Source: Hypericum androsaemum
Taxonomy: Eukaryota > Streptophyta > Magnoliopsida > Malpighiales > Hypericaceae
Length of the DNA stretch: 64,000 bases
Assembly: GCA_963995505.1 (NCBI GenBank)
Contig: OZ023181.1
Coordinates: forward strand, 2,951,487-3,015,486
Direction: 5' to 3'
Shown: piece after piece, positions 48,206-60,974 of the stretch
Numbering within the stretch: the first letter of the stretch is position 1
Layout of the letters: each line of letters begins with the position of its first letter
Made by a program: the position numbers and the translations under genes
The notes under the pieces: model-generated
What the model was told of the DNA's origin: nothing
Database searches by the model: none
The model's input: only the letters and a program-made list of their open reading frames with translations

Positions 48206-50880
48206 AAAAAAATCTGAGCCCCAATTATTCGACTTTTCACGTTTAGAGGGAAAAAGGCAAAAGATCCGATGCATCAATTATGAGAAAGGAACCCTACACT
48301 TAAACAAGAAAGCACGTGTGATAATATATTTAAATCCCTAAATTTGATTGCCTGTGGTGGAAACATTTTATTGAAGACAAAGAAAGAATAATTATCTTTA
48401 TATGTACTTCCTTATATTAAAAAAAAATGTTTGTCGCTTTGTTGAAGACGAAGAAATAATAATTAGCTTTAAATGTACTCCCCTCTATTTTTTCCTAAAA
48501 TGTTTGTTGCTTTGTAGGCGTGTTTTCTTGACGTCGTCGTTTCCTAACATCCCATTATATGTTGGAGTTATGAATTTCATATAAAATTTTAATATTTTTA
48601 TGCTTATTTTTTGAATTCAAAATTTTAATATAGATATCAATATATATCATAAAAATAGTATTAGAAATAAAAATTTATAACCAATTATACATGCTTTTAT
48701 TAACACGACCTCACTCGAATTTAGAAAAAACGTGATAGAGGATAAATCCAACATGAATTATAAGAGATTACAGACATATAACATGATATGTATTTTATGT
48801 TTGTCTTGTCAGCGTGAACGTGGACAAGGAGAAATGACATGATTTGTAACGCGAAACAAATTAATTTTAACAACAATAAATAATGTGAACTTTCTTAAAA
48901 ACTTCTCATGTCATATAAATAAAAATTATTATTAAGAGAAATACCCTAAATATTCAATATTTGGATTCCCGAATTTCAAAATGAATAGAAACTCCCATAC
49001 CACCATTTCCACAATTTTTAACAAAAAAAACTCGACTAAAAATTCAAACTACACGGTATTATTTACAAAAAAATCGGATAACCAGAGTGACTCTTGTCGT
49101 TCATATTAGCTCTCCTCCAAAATTTCTACTACCCCAGGCTTTGCATGATCCCACCCATGTGGAGCGGCTCTCAACAGTATGGAGATAATTGAAAGAAAGC
49201 GGACGAGTGATCCAGATTTCTCTACCTCTTGGCCAACTTTATTTTTAATATTTTGATATGCTATTTTAAAATATTTTTATATTCGTGTGATTTAAAAACA
49301 AAGACTTTCAGTTCAATCTCTTTCATGAATTCTGAATACACGACAGTCTCGTGTCATTAGTTTTTGTAAGAAAGTCATTTGACCTAATTACACAAAGTGT
49401 AGTGTGATTTGTGTGACCTATGACTTGAAAAAAGAATTAAATAAATTATAGCCATAGATTTTGGTCTAATGGCACAAAGCCTAACCAGGAAATTAACAAA
49501 ATTAAAGTCTCTCGCATGTTTAACTTGGTGTAAAATCTACTTACAAAATAACCTTATTTAAGAATTCTAAAAAAAACTTATTTAAACTATTAGGTAAGAA
49601 GGTCAGCAATTAATAAAAATAGACTAGTTCCTGAACCACCAGACTGCTGACTCCTACAGAGGAGACACCAGTTCAGCCCCAAGTGGCCCAATTATATAAT
49701 TTCATCAATTCTAAAAAAAATCTATATAATTTCGTCTAAAAAATAAAAATTAACTTTTTCCTGAGGTGGGTAGATCGGATTCGTTTGCTATTCAATTCAC
49801 CAGATTACAGGTCCAGACTCGGCAGATCCACTTACTGTCTGAAACACATCGACCCTTTTTTGTATTATAATTAAACTCAATTCAATATAACTCACAAGTC
49901 TAAGGTTTTAATTCTTAATGAATTATCGAGATAAAATTTAAATAGAATTTGATAATATTCGATTCGATATTAAATATTAACTTCACGATAATGTAGTCTA
50001 TTTTTTACGTTATCTTATCTGAAAATTTTACAAAATTTCTCCCAAATAGCGGGGTGGAATAATTGCTCGGGCATAAATGCAAGTTTGTTATTTTTATCAA
50101 TGATTATTATAATTTATACCAGTATATTAACATTACGACTTTTTAGCTACACTTTTTATATTCCCGAAGGGTTTGTTCATTTTGTCATATTTTCTGCTAA
50201 AAAAATTACTTATCACATTTTTACTGATTTTTTTAATACTAAATTATAAACTTTTATTAATAAGAAAAGAAAAAATTACAGAATGGGGATGAGAAATGAG
50301 AGAAAAAAGGAAGAAAAAAATTAAAAATAAACTCAAGGCCTAAACGAATAACTATAGTAACAAACTCGCTACCATAGTAACTCATCAAAGCAAACCCACA
50401 TTTTTACTGAACTTGTCTTAGAATAAGTACATTTTTAACTAGATAAAATATTTTTCGTGTATGTTTGTACATGCTCATTTTTAGGAAAATATTTTCTGAC
50501 GAGTTTAAACAGAGTCTAAATTAGTCCCACTTTAAGATCGTCGTGTATTTACGCCGAAGTTTGATCTCTTAGACAAACATTCTTTTATTCTTTTTCCAGG
50601 AATTCGAAGGTTTTTCTTTTTTCCCTACTAGCGTTTTGCTCTCAGCCTCATCTCGTTAAATATATTCGCCAACTGGCATTGACGTGTGTACTTTAAAAAA
50701 AAAAAAAAAGTTTACCGGTCAGTCAGTCCCCTGCTTAATTAACAGCGCAACCCATCACCTAACCCAAAGAAAGTCCTTAATTAAAAGTTAAAACATCTCC
50801 TTCCAAAATATAGTTTTTTGAAAATTGAAAATATCGTTAGTCAGGAATCTTGTGTGCTGTCGGACGTGAAGTGGGATACT
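48206..50880. other. Intergenic, no gene seen
   Basis: About 2.7 kb of AT-rich DNA, with a poly-A run at about 50696-50710. No gene, RNA or bounded repeat can be supported. Confidence 0.4.
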
Positions 50881-50889
50881 TTTTATATT

Positions 50890-52268
50890 GAGGAAATTAC
50901 TCTCAAGTCCTTCAGCTTTGCTTAAATATATTCAAAAATTTTCTCTGTTTGTAAAATACACGCTGACGTTCGTCTTGTTTGATTTTATTATACTTTCGGG
51001 TCCCTGAATGAGTTTTGTTTCTTTTTTTGTCATTAAAATGATGAAAATATCCTTAGAAAAAAAATCCCGCTGGCATCATCTCTTCTTTTTCCTTCGTTCC
51101 TCCTTCCTCCCGTAACCAATTCAACAAAAAATCAAAATCAAACCATCAGCACCGATAAGAAAGAATATCAGGGAGTAGGTCCAGCCCCCCAACGACAGCA
51201 ACAACGACCCCTCCTTCAACGACCTCTTTTTGTACTCTGTCTGCTCCTCCCCTCCAAAGAAGGGTTGGATTGACACTAGCCCGACAACCCTGAAGGACTT
51301 AAACTAGGCCCGGCAGGCCCTCACCGCCACGTGGTGGGCCAGGTTCGAGTGGTTCTCGTCAAGGAACCTCAAGCCGTCGAATCCATCGTCCTACTGGGAA
51401 GGGTACTTGTGCTCAGGGGCGAGGCGGTAGTCCACCGACACGACGATGAAATGTAGGCATTTTGCGAAGCACCGGCAGACGAGATCGTAGGCCTTGGACG
51501 TGGCGGTGAGTGACGAGAACCCATCCCCATGGAAGAACACCATCACCTGGAGAGAGGCATCATCTGCCAAGGGCGTGTAGACGCAGATCCAGAGGTTTCA
51601 AGTGGGGTCCACGGTGACATCGGCGGAGAGGGCGGAGCAGAGCGGGGACGGGGGGCACTTGAAGTCAAGGAAGCCCATGAGGCGGCAGTTCAAAGTGTCG
51701 CTGGGGCACCAGGCCGAGTTAGAGATGGCCGAGATTATGGAGATCGCTAGGCGGGTCTTCCACGGAAGGGGCCATTCGACGAGGAGGAGAAGATGAGAAG
51801 CTGGATGTCGTATGAGCCCGACCCAGAAAATGATTGATTATGCCATGAATCTGGTTTTAAGTCAAAGGGTTCTATGACATGAATTAGGTTTGTTGGGTAA
51901 TCCCATGAATTTGGTCTTTTAAAACATGAATCAGGGTTTGTAATCAGACATGAATTAATTGATTATTTTTGCCGGCGTGGTGTAGTGGTCGGGGAAGACG
52001 ATTGTTGGCTGGTCCCTAAGAAAAATTATACTCGATCATGTCACTGGCTAGAGGAAGAAGAAGAGATGATGTCATCATTTTTTAATTTTATATTTTAGAG
52101 GTATTTTGATTATTTTATTGACAAAAATAAAAAAAGAGCTACTAACGTGCACCAGAGACCCAAAAGTATAATAAAATCAAACAAGAGGAACGTCGGTGTG
52201 TATTTTACAAACATGGAGACTTTTGAGTATATTTAAGCAAACTCGAGGGACTTAAGATTAATTTCTCC
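50890..52268. mobile_element. Pack-MULE carrying a carboxylesterase fragment
   Basis: The exact 9-bp duplication TTTTATATT lies at 50881-50889 and 52269-52277. Arms of about 160 bp mirror each other (TCTCAAGTCCTTCAGCTTTG / CTTAAGTCCCTCGAGTTTG, TTAAATATA, CTTGTTTGATTTTATTATAC). The same arms occur at 34247-35103. Between them is a GC-rich region with a host-derived coding fragment on the minus strand. No transposase. Confidence 0.9.
51140..51773 (-). pseudogene. Captured fragment of a plant carboxylesterase (alpha/beta hydrolase-3, CXE type)
   Basis: One minus-strand frame reads through almost the whole stretch. It begins LPWKTRLAISIISAIS, continues DVTVDP, then VMVFFHGDGFSS (the HGGG oxyanion motif, here altered to HGDG), FIVVSVDYRLAPEHKYPSQ, DDGFDGLRFLDEN, NLAHHVAVRA and finally VGLVSIQPFFGGEEQTE. 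Three in-frame stops interrupt it. The segment that normally carries the nucleophile GDSAGG between LRFLDEN and NLAHHVA is absent, and the C-terminal Asp/His region is missing. It is a dead copy, but its order and motifs make the source family certain. The functional parent gene is not in the window. Confidence 0.9.
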
Positions 52269-52277
52269 TTTTATATT

Positions 52278-52531
52278 TGTATTAGCAAGTGATTTAACCT
52301 CAGAATTGGTGCAAAAATATGTAAATATGGGCAACATCATAGTGTTAGAATCACCAATGGTATTAATCTCAACAACCCCGCTGTTTATTGGACCAAGTTT
52401 ATACGGACTTTAACTTCGTCAACGTCCCATAGCACAATGGGCATGCAAAAAATAATGGGTCTAAGATCGACCTGCTCTAATATCATGTTATAATTTTGAT
52501 ACCAAACTCAAAATCTCACGTAAAAATAAAT
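52278..52531. other. Spacer between the Pack-MULE and a LINE
   Basis: AT-rich, about 250 bp, nothing seen. Confidence 0.4.
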
Positions 52532-52540
52532 TCATCATAT

Positions 52541-55500
52541 GGACCACTCCTCAACCATTGTTCGACGGTATGGGAACCAAGTTAGCATTCTTTTGTCCCC
52601 TTCTGGTGACTGGGTTTGGGACCAGAATTCCCTCTGCACCATGGCTATGGACCACTTCCAGAGGCTATATTCAGAGGAGAACCTGAGCTGCCCGATCTTT
52701 CCTTATCAGAATGGGTTTTCGACTCTGGATGCTAATCGACTCATGGGCCTTGATAGACCTGCTACCCGTGCAGAGATCTGAGATGGGTTATTCCAGATGG
52801 GTCTGTATAAGGTCCCAGGAGAGGATGGCTACCAAGCTATCTTCTTTCAGAGATGCTGGGATGTGGTTGGCGACTCAGTCTGTGTTTAAGTCCAGGAATT
52901 CTTCCGTAGTGGACGACTTCCACCTCACCTGAACACAACACTGATCATGTTGATTCCCGAAGTCCTTACGCCTGAGATGCTGACCCAGTTTTGACCTATC
53001 AGTCTGTGTAGTGCTCTTTACAAGATCATTACTAAGATCTTGGTAAGCCGAGTGAAGCCCCTCCTAGATACGATCGTCAGCCCAACACAGTGCAGCTTTA
53101 TCCCAAGATGGTACATGTAAGACAACATCGTTATTATTTGGGAGACGATTCACTCAATGGATCACAAGGGTGGCCATACTAGCTGGATGATCATTAGACT
53201 TAACTTGGAGAAAGCTTATAACTGCCTCAACTGGGACTTCCTCCATGAGATGTTGACTCTGACCAGCCTCCCGACTACCTTTGTTAATTGGATCATGAAG
53301 TGTATCAGGACTACCTCGATGTAGGTGCTCTGGAATGGTGGGAAGACAGCTGCATTTATCCCATCCCGCAGGATCCGCCACGGTGACCCTATCTCCCCTT
53401 ACCTTTTTGTTCTTTGCATGGAGCGTCTGTCACATGCGACAAGACAATTTATGTAGGAGGGTAGGAGGGCACCTGTCAGGTTGACTCGTCGACTGCTCCT
53501 CTTTCCCAGCTGATATTTGCTGATGATCTGATCCTGATGTGCGAGGCTACGATTGACCAGATTGTCATGAGACAGGACATTCTGTCGACCTTCTGCGACT
53601 ATTCGGGGCAGCGGGTTAGCCTACCCAAATCCAAGTTCATGGTTTCCGAGAGTTTTTGTCAAGAGCTAGCTAGCCACCTCAACAACGTTATAGGTATTCC
53701 ATTGACCACAGATTTGGGATAGTACCTCGGTGCCCCGACATGCCTGAGTAGAGGTTGCCGACAGACCTACCACTATATTCTGGAGAGAGTTTAAGGTAAG
53801 ATGACTAGCTAAAAGATGAGGACGCTGAGCAGAGTAGGTCGCGTGATGCTTGCCCGCTCAGTGCTCTCCTCAATCCCAGCACATGTGGTACATTCAGATC
53901 TTCTGCCTCTAGTTGTGTGCTCGGATATGGATAGTTACATCAGTAATTTTATGTGGGGCACCTACCAGCATTCCGATCACTAGCTTATGCACCTGGTCAA
54001 CTGGGCTACCCTCTTCCTCCCCAAAGAGGTATGTGGCCTTGACCTTCGATCGATGCAGAAGGCTAATATGGCAGCCTTCGCCAAGCTGCCCTAGAGATTC
54101 ATTCAGTCTCAGAACTCCCTTTGGGCGTGCATCTTGGTGGGTAAGAATGGCGGGGATGGCTCTAGCCTTGACTTACTACAGCCAAAGGCTAGCTCATCTG
54201 CCACTTGGTAGGCCATGGTCAAGGCCCGCCCAGCCCTGGCTCATGGCCTCTGCCGGAATATGGGCAATGACCTTTAGACTTCCTTCTGGGATGACTTGTG
54301 GCTCTCCCCATCCCCTTTCAGGAACCACCTCCTTCGTGATCTCTCTACAGAGGAGGCCGAATGGCAGGTGGCTGAGTACTAATTGCCAAAGAGTGGGTGG
54401 GATATTTCTAAACTCGAGGCTTTTCTGCCTCTACACCTCATTAGTTCACTGACATCGACTTTTTTATAGGTTTCACCAGAGTGGCCAGACATAATTTCTT
54501 GGGGCCTCACTCAGGATGGACGCTTCTCTGCCCGCTCTTTGTACGAAGCGCTATGCCGAAAAAAGGAGATGCCACCAGCTGACCCAATATGGAGCTGGAT
54601 ATGGACACTACGAGTACCGGAGCACATTTGTCTATTCGCCTGACTTTTCTTCCATGGCAGGTTGATGACGAATGTGGAACGAGCTTGGAGGCACTTCACG
54701 GATGATGGTACGTGTCCTAGATGTGGTATTTTTTTGAGTCTCTGATGTATATGTCTCGTGATTGTAGATTTTTTAGGACGGTGTGGGCAGCCCTCTTTTC
54801 ACGATCTCTCAGTGGCTTCTACACAGAGACTGATCCACGTATATGGCTATGGGTCAAAATCTCGGCCACTGCCATCCCCGCGACTGGACCACCCTGGGTG
54901 ACGGTCTTTGTGACAACATGCTGGTGGCTATGGCAGTAGCCATTGGACTTTGCTTTCCAACCTGGAACTTCCCCGGGTCACCCCCTCCCTCATCATCACA
55001 CAAGCACAGGAGTATGCTCGTATCCTGACGAACCAGATTACTCTACTTATCCCGTGCCACGGGATCCTGGTATCTTGGCAGTGCCCTGGAGAGGGCTTCG
55101 TTAAGCGTGGAGCTTCGACGGACAACTCAGGGCCTACTGGTACTGGTGGTGTCATATGCGACTCATGCAATTTTTGGGTTTGCAGTTTCGCCAAGGACAT
55201 TAGTAGCTGCACCTCCTTGGCTGCGGAGCTCTGGGCATTGATCCTCGGGCTCGAGCTGATGCGGGAGAGGGGCTTCCGGAGGGTCCAGGTGGAGGTGGAC
55301 TCATCCTTGGCCATCCTATGCGTGGGACGAGACGTGGACCGAGTTCATCCCCTGGCGACGTTGGTACTCAGAGCGCGGGAGCTACTGGCGAGAGACTGGG
55401 AGATTGACATCTAGCACACCTGGCGGGAGGGCAATCGAGTTGTCGATGTACTCTCTAAGCATGTGCTGGAGATTTTGTATGATCTTTCTATTTCTAATGT

Positions 55501-55840
55501 ACCACTTGACTCCTATCTTGAGACGTATTTAGATGATTTGCGTGGTGTTAGCCTTCCTCGCTGCACTGCATGGCTAGTGATGAGCTGAGAGGATCAGACT
55601 TAGCAGGTCGCTACCTTGCCGAGGTGCTCTTTCCCTACTGTTGCAGGTTTTTCCACTGAATTTTTACTGCCGGAGAGTTTTACTGAGGCTGGCGACCGCA
55701 ATCTTGAAAGAGAGGATCTCGACACTGGGGCCAATAGGATTTCATTTGATGCTGGATAGTTATCTATGACTGTTATGTTTGTATTTTTTTACATATTTAT
55801 ATAGGAGAATGACCACACCATTTTCACCCCCAAAAAATAA
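52541..55840 (+). mobile_element. L1-type LINE, 5'-truncated, 3.3 kb, same family as 39547-43865
   Basis: The 9-bp repeat TCATCATAT flanks it (52532-52540 and 55841-55849), with an A-rich 3' end (CAAAAAATAA). It starts within the region just before the reverse transcriptase. The catalytic motif FADD is intact (53516-53527), followed by SGQRVSLPKSKFMVSE. A zf-RVT region (about 54715-54780, CPRCG..., with stops) and an RNase H domain follow (54950-55414, GGVICDS, SLAAELWALILGL, EVDSSLA). Stops and frameshifts are scattered, so it is inactive. The matching protein order and wording with 39547-43865 show one family. Confidence 0.9.
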
Positions 55841-55849
55841 TCATCATAT

Positions 55850-56614
55850 TTACGGTTAATAATGTGATAATCTGAAAATTTTGAGCCAGATCTCAAAATT
55901 TCCCTTCACGTGCCGTTACTTAAGAGTTTCTTCCGAACCGAGCTTATCCATTTCCCCGTAGATATCTTGTGAAATGTTGGTCCACCGTCCCCAGGTTCAG
56001 CTCCCCCGGCCTCTCCCTCCCTTTACTCGGATTTCCTTCGGCAAGCAAAATATTAATGACCAAAAGGTGAAACTTTCAGATGCCCATCTTGTAAGGCTTC
56101 CTTCCCTCTCGTCCTTGAAATGTTGCCAGCGCCACAATGTATTTTCTATGGCCAATTCCACTTGACCATTTATTATACCCTGATATAAATTTATTCGAGC
56201 ACCGGAAGTACGAGGGAGATAAAAATGGGACAATTGGGGTGGCCACAGTTACCGAACTGCGGGTTCTCACGGTTCCAACAATATAGAACCTGGATTTGAA
56301 TCACCCTAACCCGTTCTAAGGCAGTTCCACTTCCATACCTGTTAGTTATGGTTGAACCAATGACATTTAAAAAAAACAAAAAGTTCTCAATTAACTCCAA
56401 AAGAAAAAAAATTGACCCAATTTCACGACTTTATATTTTTCAGTTTGCACGATTCTCTAAAACAAGAAACCGTAACCAAAACCTCTAAAACAAGTTCCAA
56501 GGAACAATAACCACGGTTTACACTGAAACTACCGATTGAACGGTTTGAACCGAATCATGATCGGGTCTTAGCGCAATACAAGAGAGCAAGAACAATCAAA
56601 CAAGAACGACATAT
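55850..56614. other. Intergenic, no gene seen
   Basis: Contains a 63-codon frame (55974-56165 +) and overlapping minus frames without recognisable features. Confidence 0.35.
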
Positions 56615-56622
56615 ATTTTACG

Positions 56623-57533
56623 TAGGGATGGCAATTAGAACCTTACCCTGAGGGTCTACCCTGATCCAGACCCGAAGGGTCCAAGATCCGTTGACTTTGA
56701 CCGGGTCTGGACCCTGAACTTGCCCGGATCCTGATATTTTAAAAGGATAAGGGCATGGATATGGATCTACAGGATCCTGCCCTGATCCTACCCGAATTTT
56801 TTAAATTAATATAATATATATTAATTATTAGACATAATACCAAATTCTCAATTTTTTGGTAGATAAATATTCTTTATTAAAACAAAAATTCAAAACAGAG
56901 CAAGCGAAAAAAGAAAGACAAGATACATGGTCCCGATATTTACATCGGTTACAATCTCAGCCCCGACCAAAACGTTCCCTCAATCTCAAGAGGTGAAGAA
57001 GAGGGACCTATAAATCTTTGTAGGCAATCAAGAAAGTGAGCAGCGATTGATTGTGAATGGTCGAGACATTCGTCCAAAAGATCCACTCTTGGGCATGAAA
57101 GAGCACAGAATCCAAGAGAAGCTCATTATTGTACCTCGCCTCATTGAAGATAATACCATTACGAAGCAACCACATGCCCCAAGTAATAGCAGTAAAAATC
57201 ACGAATCAAATTCTCAATTTTAACTTACCCAACTTCAACTTTTTTTTATTTGCTTGTTTGATTTCTTTGTATTGATATGTTTAATTAATAAAAATATCTC
57301 ATTGCTATTTGAAAACTATCAAAAAATAATTTAATTTTTTTGAATTAAATATTTTATAAAAAATACGGACACGCGGGTCGCCCTGATCCTACCCGGTTTT
57401 TTAGGACCCAGATCCTGCCCGAATCCTTATTTTTAAAGAGGATAAGGGTAAGGATCTGGATCGATCATTTAAAAAGAGGGTAAGGATCTGGGTCCTATGG
57501 ATCCTACCCGAATCCTGCCCATTGCCATCCCTA
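56623..57533. mobile_element. hAT-type non-autonomous element with a nested LINE fragment
   Basis: The exact 8-bp duplication ATTTTACG (56615-56622 and 57534-57541) and termini TAGGGATGGCAAT / ATTGCCATCCCTA are typical of the hAT superfamily. Subterminal regions are degenerate tandem repeats of GGATCCTACCCG / GGATCTGGGTCC motifs in opposite orientations. No transposase. A 351-bp LINE fragment is inserted in the centre. Confidence 0.9.
56856..57206 (-). mobile_element. 351-bp LINE 3' fragment nested in the hAT element
   Basis: The 15-bp duplication CAAATTCTCAATTTT (56841-56855 and 57207-57221) brackets it. The minus frame 57008-57202 contains AITWGMWLLRNGIIFNEARYNNE, the typical end of a plant LINE polyprotein. 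It is severely 5'-truncated. Confidence 0.85.
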
Positions 57534-57541
57534 ATTTTACG

Positions 57542-57942
57542 TAATTAATTCGATAATAAAACCTACATCATCACAGTTATAAAAAGAGGTTACAAGATCA
57601 TTAATATCCGGCTAATACATATTATGTTACAACACCAATGCCAACAGATATTATAATCTCCTATTTACTGGGCACAATTTGATGCATCGCAATAAACTTT
57701 CTGTTCTAAATAAGGTACAATCTGATACAAATTGTATTGAGAAAATTGGAGGAACCCAGCCGGAAGATGGATGGTGAAGTCAATAATCAGCCGACGACAA
57801 AACCAACCCACGTGAGTTAGGGGCAAAACCGTCAATGTCCACACGGCACCACCCCATATAAATACGACACCGTTATCCTTATCCTCTACTCACTCAAAAA
57901 CTTTCCCTCCCAACTTAAAAAAGCAAACCAGAAAAATACAAA
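57542..57942. other. Promoter and leader of the LRR gene
   Basis: Contains a TATA box at 57857-57864; the rest is AT-rich without recognisable sites. Confidence 0.5.
57857..57864 (+). promoter_or_regulatory. TATA box of the DRT100-like gene
   Basis: TATAAATA within CCCCATATAAATACG, 79 nt upstream of the start codon, a usual position for a plant TATA box with a short leader. Confidence 0.75.
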
Positions 57943-59043
57943 ATGGACGCCGTCTTCTTCTTAGGGTTACTAACGGCGCTCTTGACTGCCACCGCGACGG
58001 AGGCCTGCACGCCGTCTGACCGTGCGGCGCTCATGGCCTTCAAGGCGGCCCTCCACGAGCCATACCTAGGCATCTTCAACACCTGGACCCCCACCGGCGA
58101 GTGCTGCCGCGGCTGGTACGGCGTCAGCTGCGATCCGGAGACCGGCCGCGTCGCCGACATAAACCTCCGGGGAGAGTCCGAGGATCCTCTCTTCCAGAAG
58201 GCCCACCGCACCGGCTATATGACGGGCACCATCTCCCCCGCCGTCTGCCGCCTGGAGCGGCTCTCCTCCCTCACACTCGCCGACTGGAAGGGCATATCAG
58301 GTGAGATCCCGCCCTGCATCGCTAAGGTCCCCTTCCTCCGCGTCCTCGACCTGGTCGGTAACCGCCTCTCCGGGATCATCCCCGCCGACATCGGCCGCCT
58401 CCATCGCCTCACCGTACTCAACGTCGCCGACAACCTCATCACCGGCCCGATCCCGGCGTCGCTGACGAATTTGTCCAGCCTAATGCACCTCGACCTCAGG
58501 GGGAACAGAATCTCCGGCGGCTTACCGCGAGATTTTCACCGTCTCAGGATGCTCAGCCGCGCCCTCCTCAGCAAGAACTACCTCAGCGGCCGGATCCCGA
58601 GCTCCATCTCGCGAATCTATCGCCTCGCGGACTTGGACCTCTCCGAGAACCGCTTCTCCGGCCCGATCCCGCCCTCCCTAGGAAAAATGTCGGTGCTCGC
58701 GACGCTCAACCTCGACGCGAACAGAATCTCGGGGAATATTCCGGCGACGCTGTTCACGTCCGGGATCAGCAACCTGAACCTGAGCCGGAACCTTCTCTCC
58801 GGGAACCTCCCGGACGTGTTCGGTCAACGGTCGTACTTCACGATGCTGGATCTGGCGTACAACAACTTCCGGGGCGGGGTCCCCAAAACGCTGTCGCAGG
58901 CGGCGTACATCGGCCACCTGGATCTGAGCCATAACCACCTCTGTGGGAGGATCCCGCTCGGCTCCCCCTTTGACCACCTCGAAGCGTCGTCGTTTGCTTT
59001 CAACGACTGCCTCTGCGGGAAGCCCCTTGCACGCGCTTGTTAA
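57943..59043 (+). CDS. DRT100: DRT100-like extracellular leucine-rich-repeat protein, intronless, 366 aa
   Basis: The ATG lies in an AAAATGG context. A signal peptide (MDAVFFLGLLTALLTATATEA) precedes an LRRNT domain with paired cysteines (C22; ECCRGWYGVSC at about 51-61). A family hallmark, GRVADINLRGESEDPLFQKA, follows. About nine plant-type LRRs (LxxLxLxxNxLSGxIP) run from about residue 105 to 330, for example LTVLNVADNLITGPIP and LADLDLSENRFSGPIP. A cysteine-rich cap (SFAFNDCLCGKPLARAC) closes the protein. Length and order match the DRT100 family, first isolated in Arabidopsis by complementation of bacterial DNA-repair mutants. Its secreted LRR nature argues for a cell-wall or apoplastic role instead. 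There is no kinase or transmembrane domain. The gene is GC-rich and complete. Confidence 0.95.
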   Translation: MDAVFFLGLLTALLTATATEACTPSDRAALMAFKAALHEPYLGIFNTWTPTGECCRGWYGVSCDPETGRVADINLRGESEDPLFQKAHRTGYMTGTISPAVCRLERLSSLTLADWKGISGEIPPCIAKVPFLRVLDLVGNRLSGIIPADIGRLHRLTVLNVADNLITGPIPASLTNLSSLMHLDLRGNRISGGLPRDFHRLRMLSRALLSKNYLSGRIPSSISRIYRLADLDLSENRFSGPIPPSLGKMSVLATLNLDANRISGNIPATLFTSGISNLNLSRNLLSGNLPDVFGQRSYFTMLDLAYNNFRGGVPKTLSQAAYIGHLDLSHNHLCGRIPLGSPFDHLEASSFAFNDCLCGKPLARAC

Positions 59044-60673
59044 TTAATTGATTAAATGTTATTAATTTGTGCATGTATTGCGGTTGGTATACGTAGATTA
59101 TAACCTTTTTTTACGGCGGTTAACTTCTTCTCGTAATCAATTAGTTCTCATAATAATTAATGAGCATTAGCACCCCGGTTTATGTATGTATAAGAGTGTA
59201 AACTTGGTTCTCGGAAGAATAATTATGAACTTGGTTTTTATCGAGCGATAATCTTATGATGGATAAGATTTTATTGCAAAATTATGAGTCTAAATTTTAT
59301 CAATTGATACGAAAGAACCACCGGTAAATTGTTCGGGTTTTGGGAGCTCGATTGGGTGCTAATAAAGGGATTCCTACACTATCCATGCTGTAGGTTTTTG
59401 TGCCGGAGCTTGGACTTGTTAAAAAAAAAGTCTATTGTGAGAATCAAACTCATGACTTTTTTTACATCTAAAATAAAAATCATATCATTGGGCCAAACAT
59501 ACTTTTTTAGTAGAAAAACATGGGACTGCGTTATTAATATTAGTTATCAGATTCAGTGCAATTGGGACCCGCAGATTTTGTGGATTGGATTGGATGACGC
59601 GGAATGTGAGCTGTGCATCAGATGAGATGTTTTCCATGCACGTTATCTTGCATGAATCTTTTATGGGATGCATTTTGGATTTAGTGCCAAATAAGACACT
59701 AAAAATCCGCAACAACTTATGGGTTAAGGATAAAACTTTTTAAGAGGTAGAATAGAATAGGATATGGAGGATTTGAACTTCCGTCATTTCTTCTCTCTAG
59801 AAAATTTAAAGGTTTTGGTTCATTAGCTAGTCCGTTGTAGGTTTATAATTACCGTGTCCTGGTTGATAATGAATAAATGTCAGATTTTCTAGATCAAATA
59901 ATTATGAAATTGGAAAAAAAATTGGTTTAGAAAACCTGACAAAGATGAAAACTCATAAATGTTAGGTATTTGTTTTTGGTCGATCATAAATGTGAGGCAT
60001 AAATAGATTCACACTAAATAATATGTAAGATTCTAAGAGTTTTGAATTGTGTTCGGTTAGATAGTGTGATCGAGTTTGTGCAAATAGTAAGAGAATATAA
60101 GAATATTTCTCGTCAGAAGCCCTAGACCGGGTTTCAAGTTCGGACAAATGTGCGCTTATGGGATAGTGTGAAACTGGAGGATACGAAGTATTATAAATTA
60201 TCCAGCGGGGGAGAGGTGGCAGTGTGTGGTAGTGTAGCGAAGACAAGGCACGTGAAGCGTCGGCGTGAGCTCATGGGGCGATGCAGTTTGCATTAAAAAA
60301 GAAGAAGGGTAAGGGACCCCTATATCGCTGGAGGATCGCAGATTTCCTGCCCCGGACAGGACACTTGCCCCAATTATTAACTATTAACCGGTCCACTAAG
60401 GGACATCATCGTCATTTTTTGATTCAATGAATAGATTAATTTAAATTCGAGTCAATTTTAAATATTTGTGCGTTCTTAGGACTACGTCTGTGCTTGCGCT
60501 GTAAATTATTCACCCCTAATCAGCCACCACCACGTTGGTGGATTGAGAAAATATGTGTGCGAAAAAGTAATGGTGAAGTTAATTTTTATTTATTGAATCT
60601 AACATTTTAGATTCGATTAGGCTGTGTCCTTGGTAGAAAATAAAATAAAAGCGGAATAACATTATTAGATAAT
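59044..60673. other. Intergenic, no gene seen
   Basis: AT-rich 3' flank of the LRR gene. Frames at 59329-59625 (+) and 59962-60246 (-) are unrecognised and have no coding bias. Confidence 0.4.
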
Positions 60674-60678
60674 AATTG

Positions 60679-60972
60679 TGATGGAGATAAAGAATAGTTA
60701 TATATTTAATAGTTATCTCTAGTTTTATATTATTATTTGTAGTTTAATTATAATAGAATTCTAGTTAATATATTTCTTTTGATTCTTTATAAATAGGACC
60801 TCTACTATGTTATTTTGGTTAGTTGAATTTGATTAATACAAACAAGAGTTTTCCCGAGTAATCTGTCGCTTTCCGGTATTCTTAAATCAACGGATCGAGA
60901 CTTCTATTATGTTTTCCGGGTATTCTCAGAATCAACGGACACACGATCTCCTATCCACGTTCCCCTGCAACA
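60679..60972 (+). repeat. 5' LTR
   Basis: 294 bp, TG...CA ends. Contains a TATA-like TTTATAAATAGGAC at about 60786-60799. Confidence 0.9.
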
Positions 60973-60974
60973 GT

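Noticed and set aside
58678..58977. 99-codon minus frame within the LRR gene
   Set aside because: Antisense of a complete, motif-rich LRR coding sequence.
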